Part shown: piece after piece, positions 14,878 to 24,305 of the stretch | Layout of the letters: each line of letters opens with the position of its first letter | Position numbering within the stretch: the first letter of the stretch is position 1 | Assembly: GCF_026627255.1 (NCBI RefSeq) | Contig: NZ_JAPNLM010000032.1 | Location: 1 to 34,118, forward strand | Source: Streptomyces antarcticus | GTDB taxonomy: Bacteria > Actinomycetota > Actinomycetes > Streptomycetales > Streptomycetaceae | DNA length: 34,118 nt | Direction of reading: 5' to 3' | Notes under the pieces: generated by a model | Seen by the model: the letters and a program-made list of their open reading frames with translations, nothing else | What the model was told of the DNA's origin: nothing | The model's database searches: none | Made by a program: the position numbers and the translations under genes

Positions 14878-17148
14878 CTACTCCCCGTTGTCCTTGTCGG
14901 TGACGGTGCCGTCCTTGATGTACCGGGCGAGGTTGAGCTCAGGCGCCTTGAACTGCTCCCTGGCACCTTCTCCCCACAGCACGGTCTGCGTGCCCTCGTG
15001 CTTCACCAGGCCGGGGTTGACCCCGAGCTTGAAGCCGCCCGGCAGCGGCTTGCCCTCGCGGTAGGGCAGGAAGTCCAGCGGGCCCTCGCCGTCGACGGCG
15101 TAGACGACGCAGTCGGAGAGGATCGCGACCGGGTACTGCCCGGTGAACGCCGCGTGCTTGACCATCTTGCGGTGGAGGTTGATCCGGGTGCGGGAGATGA
15201 CCGCCGCGCGGATGTCGGGCCGCCACGTCGGTCGCTCCAGGGCCCGCCAACGTTCGCCGGACGTCCAGCCCTCGCCGCGGGGCCGCTCGCGCAGCTTCCC
15301 CAGCCCGCCCTTCACGGTCGCCTTGACCGCCGCGACGACGATGGCCATCTGCGGGTCGCGGCTCTTGTAGCCGTCCATCGCCGCGAGGAAGTCCTCGGGC
15401 GACAGGTCGGCGTCGACACCGAGGTCGGCCATCGTGGTGAGGTAGGCGTCGCGCAGCCGGCTGTACCAGCCGTCCAGGTAGCGGCCGTTCTCGTACCGGA
15501 CGTACGCCTCGGTCGGCGTCACGTCGTACCCGAGCTCCTGGGCGTAGGCGATGGTCGGCGTCGCGTACCAGGCCGGCCCCTCGGGCCGGTCGCCCTTCGG
15601 CGTGAACGGACTGGGCAGCAGCGTGCCGTCCAGCTCCACCCGCTCCTTGCCGACCTTCACCCGGGACAGGTCGACGTGGCTGAGGTCGACCAGCCAGCTT
15701 CCCGGGAGCTTCGGGTCGAACACGGGGTTCGTGACGTGCGTCGGCTCACCGAGGCCGACGACCAGTCCGTTGGCTCCGGCGGCGAACGCCATGTTGACAT
15801 CCAGGCCCACGAGGTGGCTGCGCATGCACTCGGCATCGGTCAGCGGGCGCGCCCAGTCGTACGCCTCCTCGAACAGCTTCTCGCCAGGGCCGCGGACGTG
15901 GAAGCGCGGCAGGTCCTTGAGCAGCGGGTGTCCGTCGGGGGCTTCGCACGGCGCGCAGTCCACCGGGTCCTTGCCGAGCGAGCCGGGGGTCTTGTCGTCG
16001 GCCTGCCGCAGAACGCCGGTCTCTTCATCGCGTACGGCGTAGGTCGGCGGGTGCAGGGCGGTCATGAGCTCAAGGCCGGTGACGGCGGTGGAGCCGCGCG
16101 GCGTCATCACCCGGGACGCGTACGTGCCCAGCACGCGGGCGAGCTCCGCCGGCGGCAGCTGCCCGGCGGCGCCCCAGAACCGGGCGTCCAGCGCGTTCCA
16201 CGACGGGATGCACAGCTGGACGCACTGGCGGTCCGAGCCCTTGGCGGGGCGGTAGATCCGCGCCCACGGCCCGAACCCGCGCTTGGTGAGCTGCCAGTCA
16301 GCGCGGGTCACCTGCTTGATCACCTTGTGGCCCTCCGGGATCCGCCCGGCGATCCGCTCCTGTTCGGTGAGGGCCACCGGGAGGCCGTAGCGCTCGCACG
16401 CCGCCTTGGTGAGCACGATCAGCGGGTCGGCCGGCCTGCCCGGCCCGGACAGCTTCGACTGACCGAGCTTCGCCTCCTTGAGCGTCCAGTCCACCAGGGA
16501 CGGCAGGCTCTTGGCGGGCACGTCCAGGACCAGGCCACCGACGCAATACGCCAGCACCTTCCCGTCCTCAACGTCGACAACGGCCAGCGGACCGTTCTCG
16601 AACCGCGGGTCCATCTCGCCCGCCGCAGTCGCGGCCGGGGCCGGGGTGGCCTTCTTCGCGCCCGGGCGGCGCGACGTCGACGTCGGCCTGGTGGTGCCCG
16701 CAGGACGCGTCGCGGCCGCCGGAGCGGCAGCAGGAGCAGCGGCGGCAGGAGTGGGAGCGGAATTGGTCTGGGTGTTCTCGGTTGCAGTCATGACCGCAGC
16801 CTCGGACGCCGGACCTGTGGACAGAGTCCGGGCTTCCGCCGGAGCGGGCGCAGCGGTGGGCGTGGCTGGCACCGCAACCTCAGGGACGGGCACGACCGCG
16901 GCGGCCGGGGCGGGGTAGAGCTCCGCGAGCTTGTCCAGCAGCCGGGCGTACGCGTCGCGCTCCGGCGGCCGCGGCTCGGTCTTGCCAGCCTCCCACCCGG
17001 ACACCGTGGCGCGGCGCACCTTCAGCGTGGTGGCCACCTCGTCGATCGTCAGGCCGTGCGCGGCACGCAGCCGCTTGCGCTCCGTCGGCGGCGGGAGCGT
17101 GGCGCGCGACGCGAGCAGGGCATCGACCGCGTCGAACAACTCAGACAT
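14878..17148 (-). CDS. tap: Telomere-associated protein Tap
   Basis: Product of 756 residues, close to known Tap proteins (~740). ATG at 17148 with AGGAGGT upstream. An XRE-type helix-turn-helix lies at ~25-60 (LTIDEVATTLKVRRATVSGW), then an Ala/Pro-rich linker at ~75-170, then the conserved Tap core (AVVDVEDGKVLAYC, GRPADPLIVLTKAACERYGL, LVGLDVNMAFAAGANGLVVG, GSWLVDLSHVDLSRVKVG, MAIVVAAVKATVKGGLGKL, NLHRKMVKHAAFTGQ). Tap binds the 3' overhang of archetypal telomeres and brings in Tpg, encoded immediately downstream. Its presence agrees with the archetypal telomere at position 1. Confidence 0.95.
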   Translation of the reverse strand: MSELFDAVDALLASRATLPPPTERKRLRAAHGLTIDEVATTLKVRRATVSGWEAGKTEPRPPERDAYARLLDKLAELYPAPAAAVVPVPEVAVPATPTAAPAPAEARTLSTGPASEAAVMTATENTQTNSAPTPAAAAPAAAPAAATRPAGTTRPTSTSRRPGAKKATPAPAATAAGEMDPRFENGPLAVVDVEDGKVLAYCVGGLVLDVPAKSLPSLVDWTLKEAKLGQSKLSGPGRPADPLIVLTKAACERYGLPVALTEQERIAGRIPEGHKVIKQVTRADWQLTKRGFGPWARIYRPAKGSDRQCVQLCIPSWNALDARFWGAAGQLPPAELARVLGTYASRVMTPRGSTAVTGLELMTALHPPTYAVRDEETGVLRQADDKTPGSLGKDPVDCAPCEAPDGHPLLKDLPRFHVRGPGEKLFEEAYDWARPLTDAECMRSHLVGLDVNMAFAAGANGLVVGLGEPTHVTNPVFDPKLPGSWLVDLSHVDLSRVKVGKERVELDGTLLPSPFTPKGDRPEGPAWYATPTIAYAQELGYDVTPTEAYVRYENGRYLDGWYSRLRDAYLTTMADLGVDADLSPEDFLAAMDGYKSRDPQMAIVVAAVKATVKGGLGKLRERPRGEGWTSGERWRALERPTWRPDIRAAVISRTRINLHRKMVKHAAFTGQYPVAILSDCVVYAVDGEGPLDFLPYREGKPLPGGFKLGVNPGLVKHEGTQTVLWGEGAREQFKAPELNLARYIKDGTVTDKDNGE

Positions 17149-17177
17149 GGAATACCTCCTGACCTCACCCTACCGCA

Positions 17178-17234
17178 CATGTTGCGTACGATTTACGCAC
17201 GTATGCCGTACACATTGCGTACGAATGGTATGTT
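17178..17234. promoter_or_regulatory. tap/zeta divergent control region with GCGTACG repeats
   Basis: TTGCGTACGA occurs at 17182-17191 and 17215-17224, 33 bp apart. Between them TGCGTA (17183-17188) is mirrored by TACGCA (17194-17199), and GCCGTACAC follows at 17205-17213. TATGTT at 17229-17234 could be the -10 of the rightward gene. Tap has an XRE domain, so autoregulation from here is plausible. Confidence 0.55.
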
Positions 17235-18996
17235 GACCCTATCGCGAGGACTGACGCTCGGAGGACTGGTGGCTGCATTGCCCGAGGCGGAGAGCCTTCA
17301 GGAGCTGGAGCAGGTGATCGTTCCGACGTTCACGAGGGGTGCCGTATCTCAGGCCCGTCCTGTAGTGGTTGTCGTTGCCGGGCAGCCCGGTGCGGGGAAG
17401 ACGCAGATCGCCGATCTCGTTCAGGCGGCCTTGGACCGGCGGGGTGGCGCGGTACGGATCTGTCGCGACCTCTACAAGTCGGCGCACTCCCGGTACGCCG
17501 AGCTTCTGGCCGACGACGTCCGCACCGCCGGCGTAGGGGTGCGTCTGGACACGCGCCGCTGGCAGGCCGTGCTCGAGAACCACCTTCGAGCGCACGGCTT
17601 CGACGCGGTGGTTGAGTCCGCCCTCGCCGATCCGGAGGAGTTCCGGACGTCGTCGTACGCGTACCGGCGGGCGGGGCACCGGGTCGAGGTCGTGGTGGTG
17701 GCGACGGCGGAGGCGTGGAGTCAGCTCGGTGTCCTGGATCGCTTTCTGTCTGAGGCGATCGAGGGCGGAGGCCGGTACGTGTCGTGGGAGAACCACGACA
17801 CCTGCGCCCGGCAGCTGCCCACGACGCTTGCGGTCATCGAGGCCGAGCATCTGGCCGACCGCATCAGCGTCGTACGGCGCGACGGCACCCTGCTGTACGA
17901 CAACGAGCTCGTCGACGGTAGCTGGCAGCGTCGGCGGCCGGCCGCCGAACGAGCGGTGGCGTACGAGCGGTCCCGGCCCTGGAGTGCCCAGGAGACTGCC
18001 GTCTTCCGTCGGGACCTGGCCCGGACCGATCAGCGGCTGCACCGGGACCTGCACTGTGAGGACCGGCGTTTGGCCGTCCAGCGCGATGCCGAGCCCGTAC
18101 GGCGCATCGCCCAGCCGCGACGGCGGGCACCGGGCGTGGACTACCACCGGCTGCCAGCCCAGGAGCACAAGTGGGTGTTCGACGAGCTGATCGCGCCGTC
18201 CTACCTGAGCGGCATCGTCAGCCGGGATGATCCGCGGGCGGTCTACGTGCTGGGCCAGCCCGGAGCGGGGAAGCTGCTGGCCGCCAGGATGGTGAAGCGG
18301 GCCATGCGTCCCGGGGCGACGCAGCTGGTCGGTGACGACTTCAAGGCGTCGCACCCGGACTACCTGCGCCTGCTGGATGAAGACCCCCGTAACGCTGGGG
18401 CCGCGATCCGGGCTGACTACCGCGCCTGGTTCGCCGAGGCCGAGGAACACGTGCGCCGGCGTCGCGGCGACGCCCTGATCGAGGGCGCGCCGGGCAGCGT
18501 GGAGGAGTTCCTCTCCAGCGCACTGCCCTTCGCGGCCGACGGATACCCGGTCGAACTCGTGGTCCTGGCCGTGCGGGAAGCGGACAGTCTGCTCTCCACG
18601 GCCCTGCGCTACGCCCGCTCCCTGCACAGGGGCGGCTACCCCCGCTTCACTTCACGCAAGGGGCACGACGTGTGCTTCCACGCCTTGGCCGAGGTCGTCG
18701 ACGCCGCGCAGCGGCATCCGGCGATCAGGGCCGTGACGGTGATCCGGCGGGACGGCGAGGCCCTGCTGCGGCAGGAGCACAGCGGGGGCCGGCAGGCGGC
18801 CTGGGCGCTCGCCGCGGAACGGATGCGCCCGTACACCGAGCAGGAGGCCATGCAGTTCCTCCGGCTCCATCAAGCTTTGCGCCGGGCACTTCCGCAACAC
18901 CGGCGGGAACTGGACGAGTGTGCCGCTCTCGCGCGGCCTCTGATGCCTGCGGGGATGCAGCCGGCCCGGATCGACCGGCCGCGCCCGTCCGTCTGA
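17230..18996 (+). CDS. Tandem-domain zeta-toxin family protein
   Basis: Two zeta-toxin kinase domains in one chain. The start may be ATG 17230 (possibly leaderless) or GTG 17269, the latter only 3 nt after GGAGGA; from 17269 it has 575 residues. Domain 1 has P-loop AGQPGAGKT (Lys44), RDLYKSAHSRYAELLADDV, RWQAVLENHLRA and GGRYVSWENHD. Domain 2 has P-loop LGQPGAGKLLAARM (Lys335, Leu in place of Thr/Ser), GDDFKASHPDYLRLLDED and GGYPRFTSRKGHD. Classical zeta phosphorylates UDP-GlcNAc and is blocked by epsilon antitoxin. Domain 2 retains the DDFK and HPDY landmarks but has an altered P-loop, and domain 1 the reverse, so labour may be divided. Confidence 0.88.
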   Translation: MLTLSRGLTLGGLVAALPEAESLQELEQVIVPTFTRGAVSQARPVVVVVAGQPGAGKTQIADLVQAALDRRGGAVRICRDLYKSAHSRYAELLADDVRTAGVGVRLDTRRWQAVLENHLRAHGFDAVVESALADPEEFRTSSYAYRRAGHRVEVVVVATAEAWSQLGVLDRFLSEAIEGGGRYVSWENHDTCARQLPTTLAVIEAEHLADRISVVRRDGTLLYDNELVDGSWQRRRPAAERAVAYERSRPWSAQETAVFRRDLARTDQRLHRDLHCEDRRLAVQRDAEPVRRIAQPRRRAPGVDYHRLPAQEHKWVFDELIAPSYLSGIVSRDDPRAVYVLGQPGAGKLLAARMVKRAMRPGATQLVGDDFKASHPDYLRLLDEDPRNAGAAIRADYRAWFAEAEEHVRRRRGDALIEGAPGSVEEFLSSALPFAADGYPVELVVLAVREADSLLSTALRYARSLHRGGYPRFTSRKGHDVCFHALAEVVDAAQRHPAIRAVTVIRRDGEALLRQEHSGGRQAAWALAAERMRPYTEQEAMQFLRLHQALRRALPQHRRELDECAALARPLMPAGMQPARIDRPRPSV

Positions 18997-19025
18997 CCGC
19001 TGCCTGTGCGGCGTCTGCCCTCGGG

Positions 19026-19301
19026 CTACGACTCCTTGAGTTCCTTCAGCCGGGCTGCGTAGAGAGCCGCGATCCGCTCGGTCTCCTGCGGATCGGCGGT
19101 ACCCAGGCGCCGCTGATCCTCAAGCGCGGCCTGGCGGCCGGCGTTCAGTTCCTCGATCCGGTCGTCGTCGGGAACCGGAGCCCTGCGTTCGGCGGCGATC
19201 TGGGTGCTGTACCAGGTCACCACGTCCCGGACGACGTCTGCTGCATCCTGCTCATCGCCGCCCTCCAGGCCGGAGAAATCAGAGCTGGGAGTGTCGGACA
19301 C
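19026..19301 (-). CDS. Small helical protein, candidate zeta antitoxin/partner
   Basis: Product of 91 residues from the GTG at 19301, with AAGGGG upstream. It is acidic at the N-terminus, then helical: AADVVRDVVTWYSTQIAAER, DDRIEELNAGRQAALEDQRR, ETERIAALYAARLKELKES. It runs convergently with the double zeta gene, the stops 30 bp apart. Epsilon antitoxins are also ~90-residue helical proteins, so it could play that role, but I see no sequence motif that proves it. Confidence 0.7.
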   Translation of the reverse strand: MSDTPSSDFSGLEGGDEQDAADVVRDVVTWYSTQIAAERRAPVPDDDRIEELNAGRQAALEDQRRLGTADPQETERIAALYAARLKELKES

Positions 19302-19499
19302 GGCCTACCCCTTCGTGTTGATCCTGATGTGAAACGGCCATTGTCTCCCTGGCCGGAACCAGCGGCCCAGCTCCGCGGCGCGTCACGAGCAGGGTCAGTG
19401 CTCCTTCGCACTGCGGTGCCCGCGGGCGATGCTTCTCCCAGGGGCCTGACGCGGGCATAGGTTGAGCCCCAGGTGATCATCGTTTCGGGGGGTGGGATC

Positions 19500-22174
19500 G
19501 TGGCAGGTCGGGATCTTCGGGCGCTGTTCAGCACGAACGACCGGGGTCTGGAGGCCGTGGAGGCGTTCACGAACCGGCAGCTGCAGTGGGAGCTGGTCGC
19601 GGCCGCGCTGGCCGGGCATCTGCGGCAGACCGCCGAGCCCGGCTTCGATGTCGAGGACCTGGAGCGCGCAACGTGATGGTGCTCCACGGAGTCGGCGGGA
19701 TCGGCAAGACGACCCTGTCTCGCAAGTTGGAGGCCGCGTTCGCCGGGGCCGACCAGCGGCCTTCCCAGTGGGGGGAGCCCGCCTGGTCCGGACAGCGAAT
19801 CCTGCCCGTGCGCATCGACCTGGCCCGCTCCGCCGGCACGTCCTTCGAGGACGTCGTCCTCACGATCCGTGCCGCGCTCGCCGAACTGGGCCGCCCGCTG
19901 CCCGCCTTCGACATCACCCTGCGCCGCTACTGGGAGACCCAGCACCCTGGCGAAAGCCTGGAGGAGTACCTGCGGCGCGGCGGCCTCGCGGGCCGGTTCG
20001 GCAAGGCCATGCCGCAGCAGATGCAGTCCGCTCTCTCAGACGTCGCCCAGGCGCTCCTTTTGCCGGGCACGGTCGGCACGGCGGTCGGCCAAGTGGTCGG
20101 CTCCCTCACCAAGGCGTTGCGGGAGCGGCGCCAGACCGTGCGGGCGCTCGCCGGGTGCGCGCGGCTGGCGGACCTGCTGGAGGCTGAACCGGACCTGGAG
20201 ACGCTGTCCTTCTATCCCCACCTGCTGGCCTGGGAGCTTGCACAACTGCCGGCGGACAAGCGCGTCATGCCGGTGATCCTGCTGGACACCTTCGAGGACG
20301 TCGGCGACCGCACGCACCGCGACCTGGAGCGCCTCATCCAGCGGGTGGTGTGGCTGATGCCGAACTGCTTCTTCGTCGTCACCGGCCGCTCCCGCCTGCA
20401 ATGGGCCGATGCCGCCCTCCAAGGGCAGCTCGACTACACCGGCCCCACCGCCTGGCCGGGTCTGGCCCTGCCCGCAGCCGTCCCGGCTGCCCGCGCCGCC
20501 CGGCCGTCCCACGGCTACGGGCGGCAGGTCCTCATCGGCGACTTCTCCCCCGAGGACTGCGACGACCACCTCGCTCGCCGGCTCACCCGCGACGGCGCAC
20601 CCCTCATCGGCGAGGAGATCCGCCAGGTCATCACCGACCGGTCCCACGGACTGCCGCTCTACCTCGATCTGTCGGTGATGCGGTTCCTGGAGATCCGCCG
20701 CACTGGCCGCACCCCGCAGCCCGCCGACTTCGACCAGGACTTCCCCGCCCTGATCGCCCGCACCCTGTCCGACCTCACCGCAGACGAGCGACACGTCCTG
20801 CGCTCCGTGGCCCTGTTGGACGCCTTCGACCTGCCCCTGGCCACCGCGGCCGCCGGACTGCCCCACGAAGCGCCGGCCCTGCGGCTGATCGAGCGGCCCT
20901 TCGTCCGCGAGAACGTCTTCGGGCTGTGGCCGTACCACCTGCACGGGCTGATCCGCTCCACCGTCCGCGGCGCCGACGATCAGGCCGACGACCGCTGGTC
21001 GCCGCGCGACTGGGAGCATGCAGCCCAGCGCGCGCTGGCCGCCCTGGGCGAGCAGTGGATCGCGCGCACCGGCCGGGACCGGATGCTGCTGGTCGGCTGC
21101 CTGCGCCAGGGCCTCGCTCTGGCACGGGACTTCCGTCTCGACCTGGGCTGGCTTGCCGAAGCCGCCTGGGCGTACGTCAGCGACTCGGTGTGGGAGCCAC
21201 TTGCCCCACCCGCCCGAAACGACGGCACCGGCGACGGCGGTATGGCGACGGCGGCCGACGCCCTCGTCGAGCTCCTGGCCACCCTCGCCCGCCGCCAGCA
21301 CGAGCACCGCTCGATCACCGCCTCCCGCCTCGCCGCCGTCACACGCACCCACCTGCTGCCCGCAGACCTGCACGAAATGGCCGTCTACTACCTCGCCAAG
21401 GCCCAGCGTGACCTCGGCGACTCCGCCGGATCCCGCCGCGGAATGCAGCTCGTCGCCGACGGCCGAGGCCCCCTGGCGCCCGCAGCCCGGCGGGGCCTGG
21501 CTCACCTCGCCCGCCTCTCAGGCGATTTCCCCACCGCGCTCGCCACCGCCCAGACCCTCGGCTGGGACGGCCGCCAGCACCGTGTCGAAGGCGACATCCT
21601 CTGGCCTCACGGCGACATGCAGCGTGCGGGTGCCGCCTATGCCGCCGCCCGGGACCAGGCCGAGCGCCACGGCGTCGCCGGTGAACGCGCCACCAGCCAG
21701 GCCCAGCGCGCTCTCGTGCTCGCCTTCACCGACCCCGACCTTGCGGACGACGAGCTCCACCTGGCCGAGCAGTACTTGACTGGCCTAGACTTCCGCGCCA
21801 CCGGCTTCACGCTGCGGATCGTCCCACTCGTCCGCGAAGCTGGCACCCTCGCCAGCCTCGACGCAGCCCGGGCGCTGCGTACGGAGATCCGCGACGCCGG
21901 TATCACCGCAGCTGAATCCGTCCTCGACCTCACCCTCGCCTTCCACCACGCCATCCTCGGCGAGCAGGACAAGCTCCGCGCCGTCATCGACCGGCTGAAC
22001 GAGCTCGCCCAGACCGGCGACTACGCCTACTACGCCGACATCGCCCACTACATGGCCGGCCTCCCCCTCACTTCCACCTCTACCGTCCGGTGGCTCGACG
22101 GTGAGCGCCAGACCCGTACCCGGTGGCACGGCCTCGTCGCCGCCCGCCGCATACGGATCGGGCGCGCCCGATGA
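19500..22174 (+). CDS. STAND-type NTPase with TPR-like C-terminus, 1-base frameshift
   Basis: The frame from GTG 19500 (GGGGGG 7 nt upstream) reads GRDLRALFSTNDRGLEAVEA and stops at 19676, while the P-loop frame continues without a break to 22174. One base appears missing near 19669-19673 (...DLERA/RNVMVLHG). Restored length is 891 residues. As sequenced, ATG 19675 overlaps the TGA and could restart translation. Motifs: LHGVGGIGKTTLSRKLE (Walker A), VMPVILLDTFEDVGD (Walker B), FFVVTGRSRLQW (sensor 1), then a winged-helix-like region and TPR-like helices from ~600 on. STAND proteins act as switch ATPases in signalling and phage defence. No effector domain is seen. Confidence 0.82.
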
Positions 22175-22969
22175 CGGATCCAGACCTCGCACAGCGCTAT
22201 CGACAGCAACAGCAAGAAGCGGCGGAGGCACGGCGCCAGGCATACCTGGAAGAGCGCAAGCAACGGCAGACCAAGCAGCGAGAACAAGAGCGAGAGCGGC
22301 AGAAGGCCAGTGACCGGGGGGCATGGGCCGGCTGCCTCACTGTGGTGGTGCTGCTGGGGCTCGCCGCCTGGGGCATCTGGTGGGCCATTTCTGGCCTTTC
22401 CGACTGGCTCGACCGCCCCGTCCCGGACCAGGCGCGGCCTGCGTCACCGAGCGCTTCCGCCTCGGAGAGACCCGCACCCGAATGGAAACTCGAATACTCG
22501 GGTGACGCTCTCACCGACCGCGACGACACCCTCTGGACCGACATGTACGACTCAGCCGCCCTCCGGCTCCTGCGATACGAAAGTGCCGAAGACGCCCACA
22601 GCGCACGTCTGGACGACCTTGACGACTCCAAAGGCCTGACCTCACGCGATGTCGAACTGACCATCGTGCGCGCTCCCGAACACGGCACCCTGACGGTGCA
22701 GAAACGGCATTGGGCTGTACACGCCGAAGGCAGGCTTCCGGGGCTTCGACACCTTCGACTACACCATCAAGCTCCACAACAAGCCCGAGCTGCGGAAGAT
22801 CCGTTTCACCGTCGAAGTCGGGCTCAGCCCCGGAGCCAGGTACCGCGAGGAGCACAAATACGAGAACTGCACTGCCGCGCGTGCAGCTGGAGCCGCACCA
22901 CTTCGCAGGGGCGAGGACGGGTACGGACGCCACCTTGATGCTGACCTGGATGGCGTCGCCTGCGAGTGA
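22171..22969 (+). CDS. Membrane-anchored Ig-like/excalibur protein, 1-base frameshift
   Basis: ATG at 22171 overlaps the STAND stop (ATGA). Residues 1-48 are a charged coiled coil, one membrane segment follows (GCLTVVVLLGLAAWGIWWA), and an outside region includes DVELTIVRAPEHGTLTVQ, which continues in another frame as NGIGLYTPKAGFRGFDTFDY, an Ig-like (Big/cadherin-type) repeat. The end is an excalibur domain: YENCTAARAAGAAPL, RGEDGY, HLDADLDGVACE, with the Cys pair and DxDxDG calcium loop. One extra A in AAA at 22702-22704 breaks the frame. Restored length is 265 residues. The excalibur end makes the frame switch unambiguous. Coupling suggests it works with the STAND protein. Confidence 0.82.
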
Positions 22970-23265
22970 CTGCGCGTGGACGCAGGTCTGCGCCGGAGTC
23001 CAGCCGGGATGCGACGCGGACGAGGTAGTTCTCCCGATCATCCGCCGTCGCCAGGACGGCGAGCCCGGGGCTAACGGCTGATCGTCGTCAGCCCGTGCGG
23101 TCAGGGCGTCCAGGACGTGAACCGGCTGTCCCTCCCGGCGCTTCGGGAGGTGGTGGCCACGACTGCCCCGTCGGGGCGGTCTGTGGTGGGCTGTGGGCGG
23201 CCGCCCAGGACTGTGCCGGGCAACGGCGAGCGCGGCGGGCAGATCCAGGTCCAAGCTGTGCCCAG
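22970..23265. other. Intergenic region between convergent genes; nothing recognised
   Basis: No gene or RNA recognised. A small hairpin GCCCCG-TC-CGGGGC-like sequence lies near 23165-23178, and CCTCCCG/CGGGAGG-type symmetry near 23133-23154. Either could terminate transcription from the flanking convergent genes. Confidence 0.4.
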
Positions 23266-23617
23266 TTAGCTGTCGAGCAGTCCCAGCTCGCTGTCGGGCC
23301 GGCACAGCGGGCATGCGATGGCCGACGGCACGGTCCGCAGCACTTCCAGGACCGACTCTCGCGTGGCCGGGCGGCCGCGGCGGGTGATCCTGCAAACGCC
23401 GGTGTGGACGCGGTCGGGTCTGCGGGAGGCGCCGATGCCGTACTCGATCCACCAGCGCGGCGGCTCTGGCAGTGGTCGGCGGCGAGCCCCGCTCTTCGTC
23501 CGCAGCCCGAACAGCGGTGATCTTCTCGTCGACGCGGGCGAGGGTGAGCTCCAGCCAGCGGCGTATCACCAGAAGCTGGTCCAAGGCCGGCGGCAGGGGC
23601 AGAAGCGGTTCAGGCAT
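23266..23617 (-). CDS. DUF6233-type small protein, 1-base frameshift
   Basis: ATG 23617, 6 nt after the stop of the upstream gene. The first frame reads PPALDQLLVIRRWLELTLAR and VDEKITAVRAADEER. After CCCC at 23487-23490 (GGGG on the coding strand, one G too many) the continuing frame reads PLPEPPRWWIEYGIG, RVHTGVCRITRRGRPATRES and AIACPLCRPDSELGLLDS, then TAA at 23266. Restored length is 116 residues. The WxIEYG and CPxCRPDxELG elements are those of the DUF6233 family, a Streptomyces-specific group of unknown function, usually paired with a small helical gene as here. Confidence 0.8.
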
Positions 23618-23623
23618 GACGTG

Positions 23624-23974
23624 CTACGCCGCCTCGGACACTTCTGCAGGGCGGGCTTGCCGCTTCAGCTGCATGCGGTTCTTCACCAGGATGTCGGTGG
23701 GGACGCTCTTCCAGTGGGGGTGGTCGACGACCGCGACCGACAGCTCCCGGAGGTCGGCCCACATCCGGTCGACCGTCTCCTTCTGTTCGTCACTCCAGCC
23801 GGGGCTGTCGGGGACGTCCCCGCGGTGGGAGTACCGCTCGCCCCGCACCCATCCCTTCATGGGCTCCACGCTCCAGGGCAGTCCGTCCAGGTAGTCGCGG
23901 TGTTCGGCGTGGGCGCGGTGGAGGCGCTCCTGCAGCTGGAGGAGGTCATCGGGGAAGGAGTTTGCGTCGGTCAC
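23624..23974 (-). CDS. Conserved actinomycete small protein, partner of the DUF6233 gene
   Basis: Product of 116 residues from the GTG at 23974 (extension to 24076 is possible but reads through AT-rich promoter-like DNA). Features: FPDDLLQLQERLHRAHAEHR, a conserved LPWSVEP and GW pair, DSPGWSDEQKETVDRMWADL, then VVDHPHWKS and a basic C-terminus. It is soluble, helical and of unknown function. The next gene begins 6 nt after its stop, so the two form an operon, an arrangement seen in many Streptomyces genomes. A relatively AT-rich stretch at 23978-24003 probably holds the promoter. Confidence 0.7.
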   Translation of the reverse strand: MTDANSFPDDLLQLQERLHRAHAEHRDYLDGLPWSVEPMKGWVRGERYSHRGDVPDSPGWSDEQKETVDRMWADLRELSVAVVDHPHWKSVPTDILVKNRMQLKRQARPAEVSEAA

Positions 23975-24161
23975 TCTTGAATCGTAATTCTGTTCGATTA
24001 TGGAAGGGAAGTCGGCGCTCCGGTTGGTGACCCGTTCGGCGCCAGGGAGCGCAGGTGGACCACGCACTGACCGCACATCCGGCCCCTCCGCCGAGCCATG
24101 CCCCTGGGCTGCGGGCAGGCTGGCGGTAGGGGGCTGGCGCGAGCACGGGGGAGGACACCCA

Positions 24162-24291
24162 GTGGTGCTGCGGCCTCCGGTGCAGCCGATGCTGGCGCAG
24201 GCCGTCGAGACGATCCCGCCTCCCGGGGTGCTGCGGGATCCGGCCTACGAGCAGAAATTCGATGGACACCGGATGCTGGTCTTCACCCCTA
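24162..24291 (+). pseudogene. ATP-dependent DNA ligase, 5' fragment
   Basis: A GTG at 24162, 6 nt after GGGGGAGGA, opens VVLRPPVQPMLAQAVETIPP followed by YEQKFDGHRMLVF. The KxDGxR sequence (K-F-D-G-H-R) is ligase motif I with the adenylated lysine. The match ends at about residue 43, after which the frame becomes unrelated. Only the start of the adenylation domain remains. The break lies against the remains of coaD on the other strand, so this is a recombination scar. Confidence 0.75.
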
Positions 24292-24305
24292 ACCGTCACG
24301 AGACG

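Noticed and set aside
14998..17229. Plus-strand open frame running through tap into the zeta gene
   Set aside because: The part before 17230 is antisense to Tap. Only the zeta portion from 17230 or 17269 is supported.
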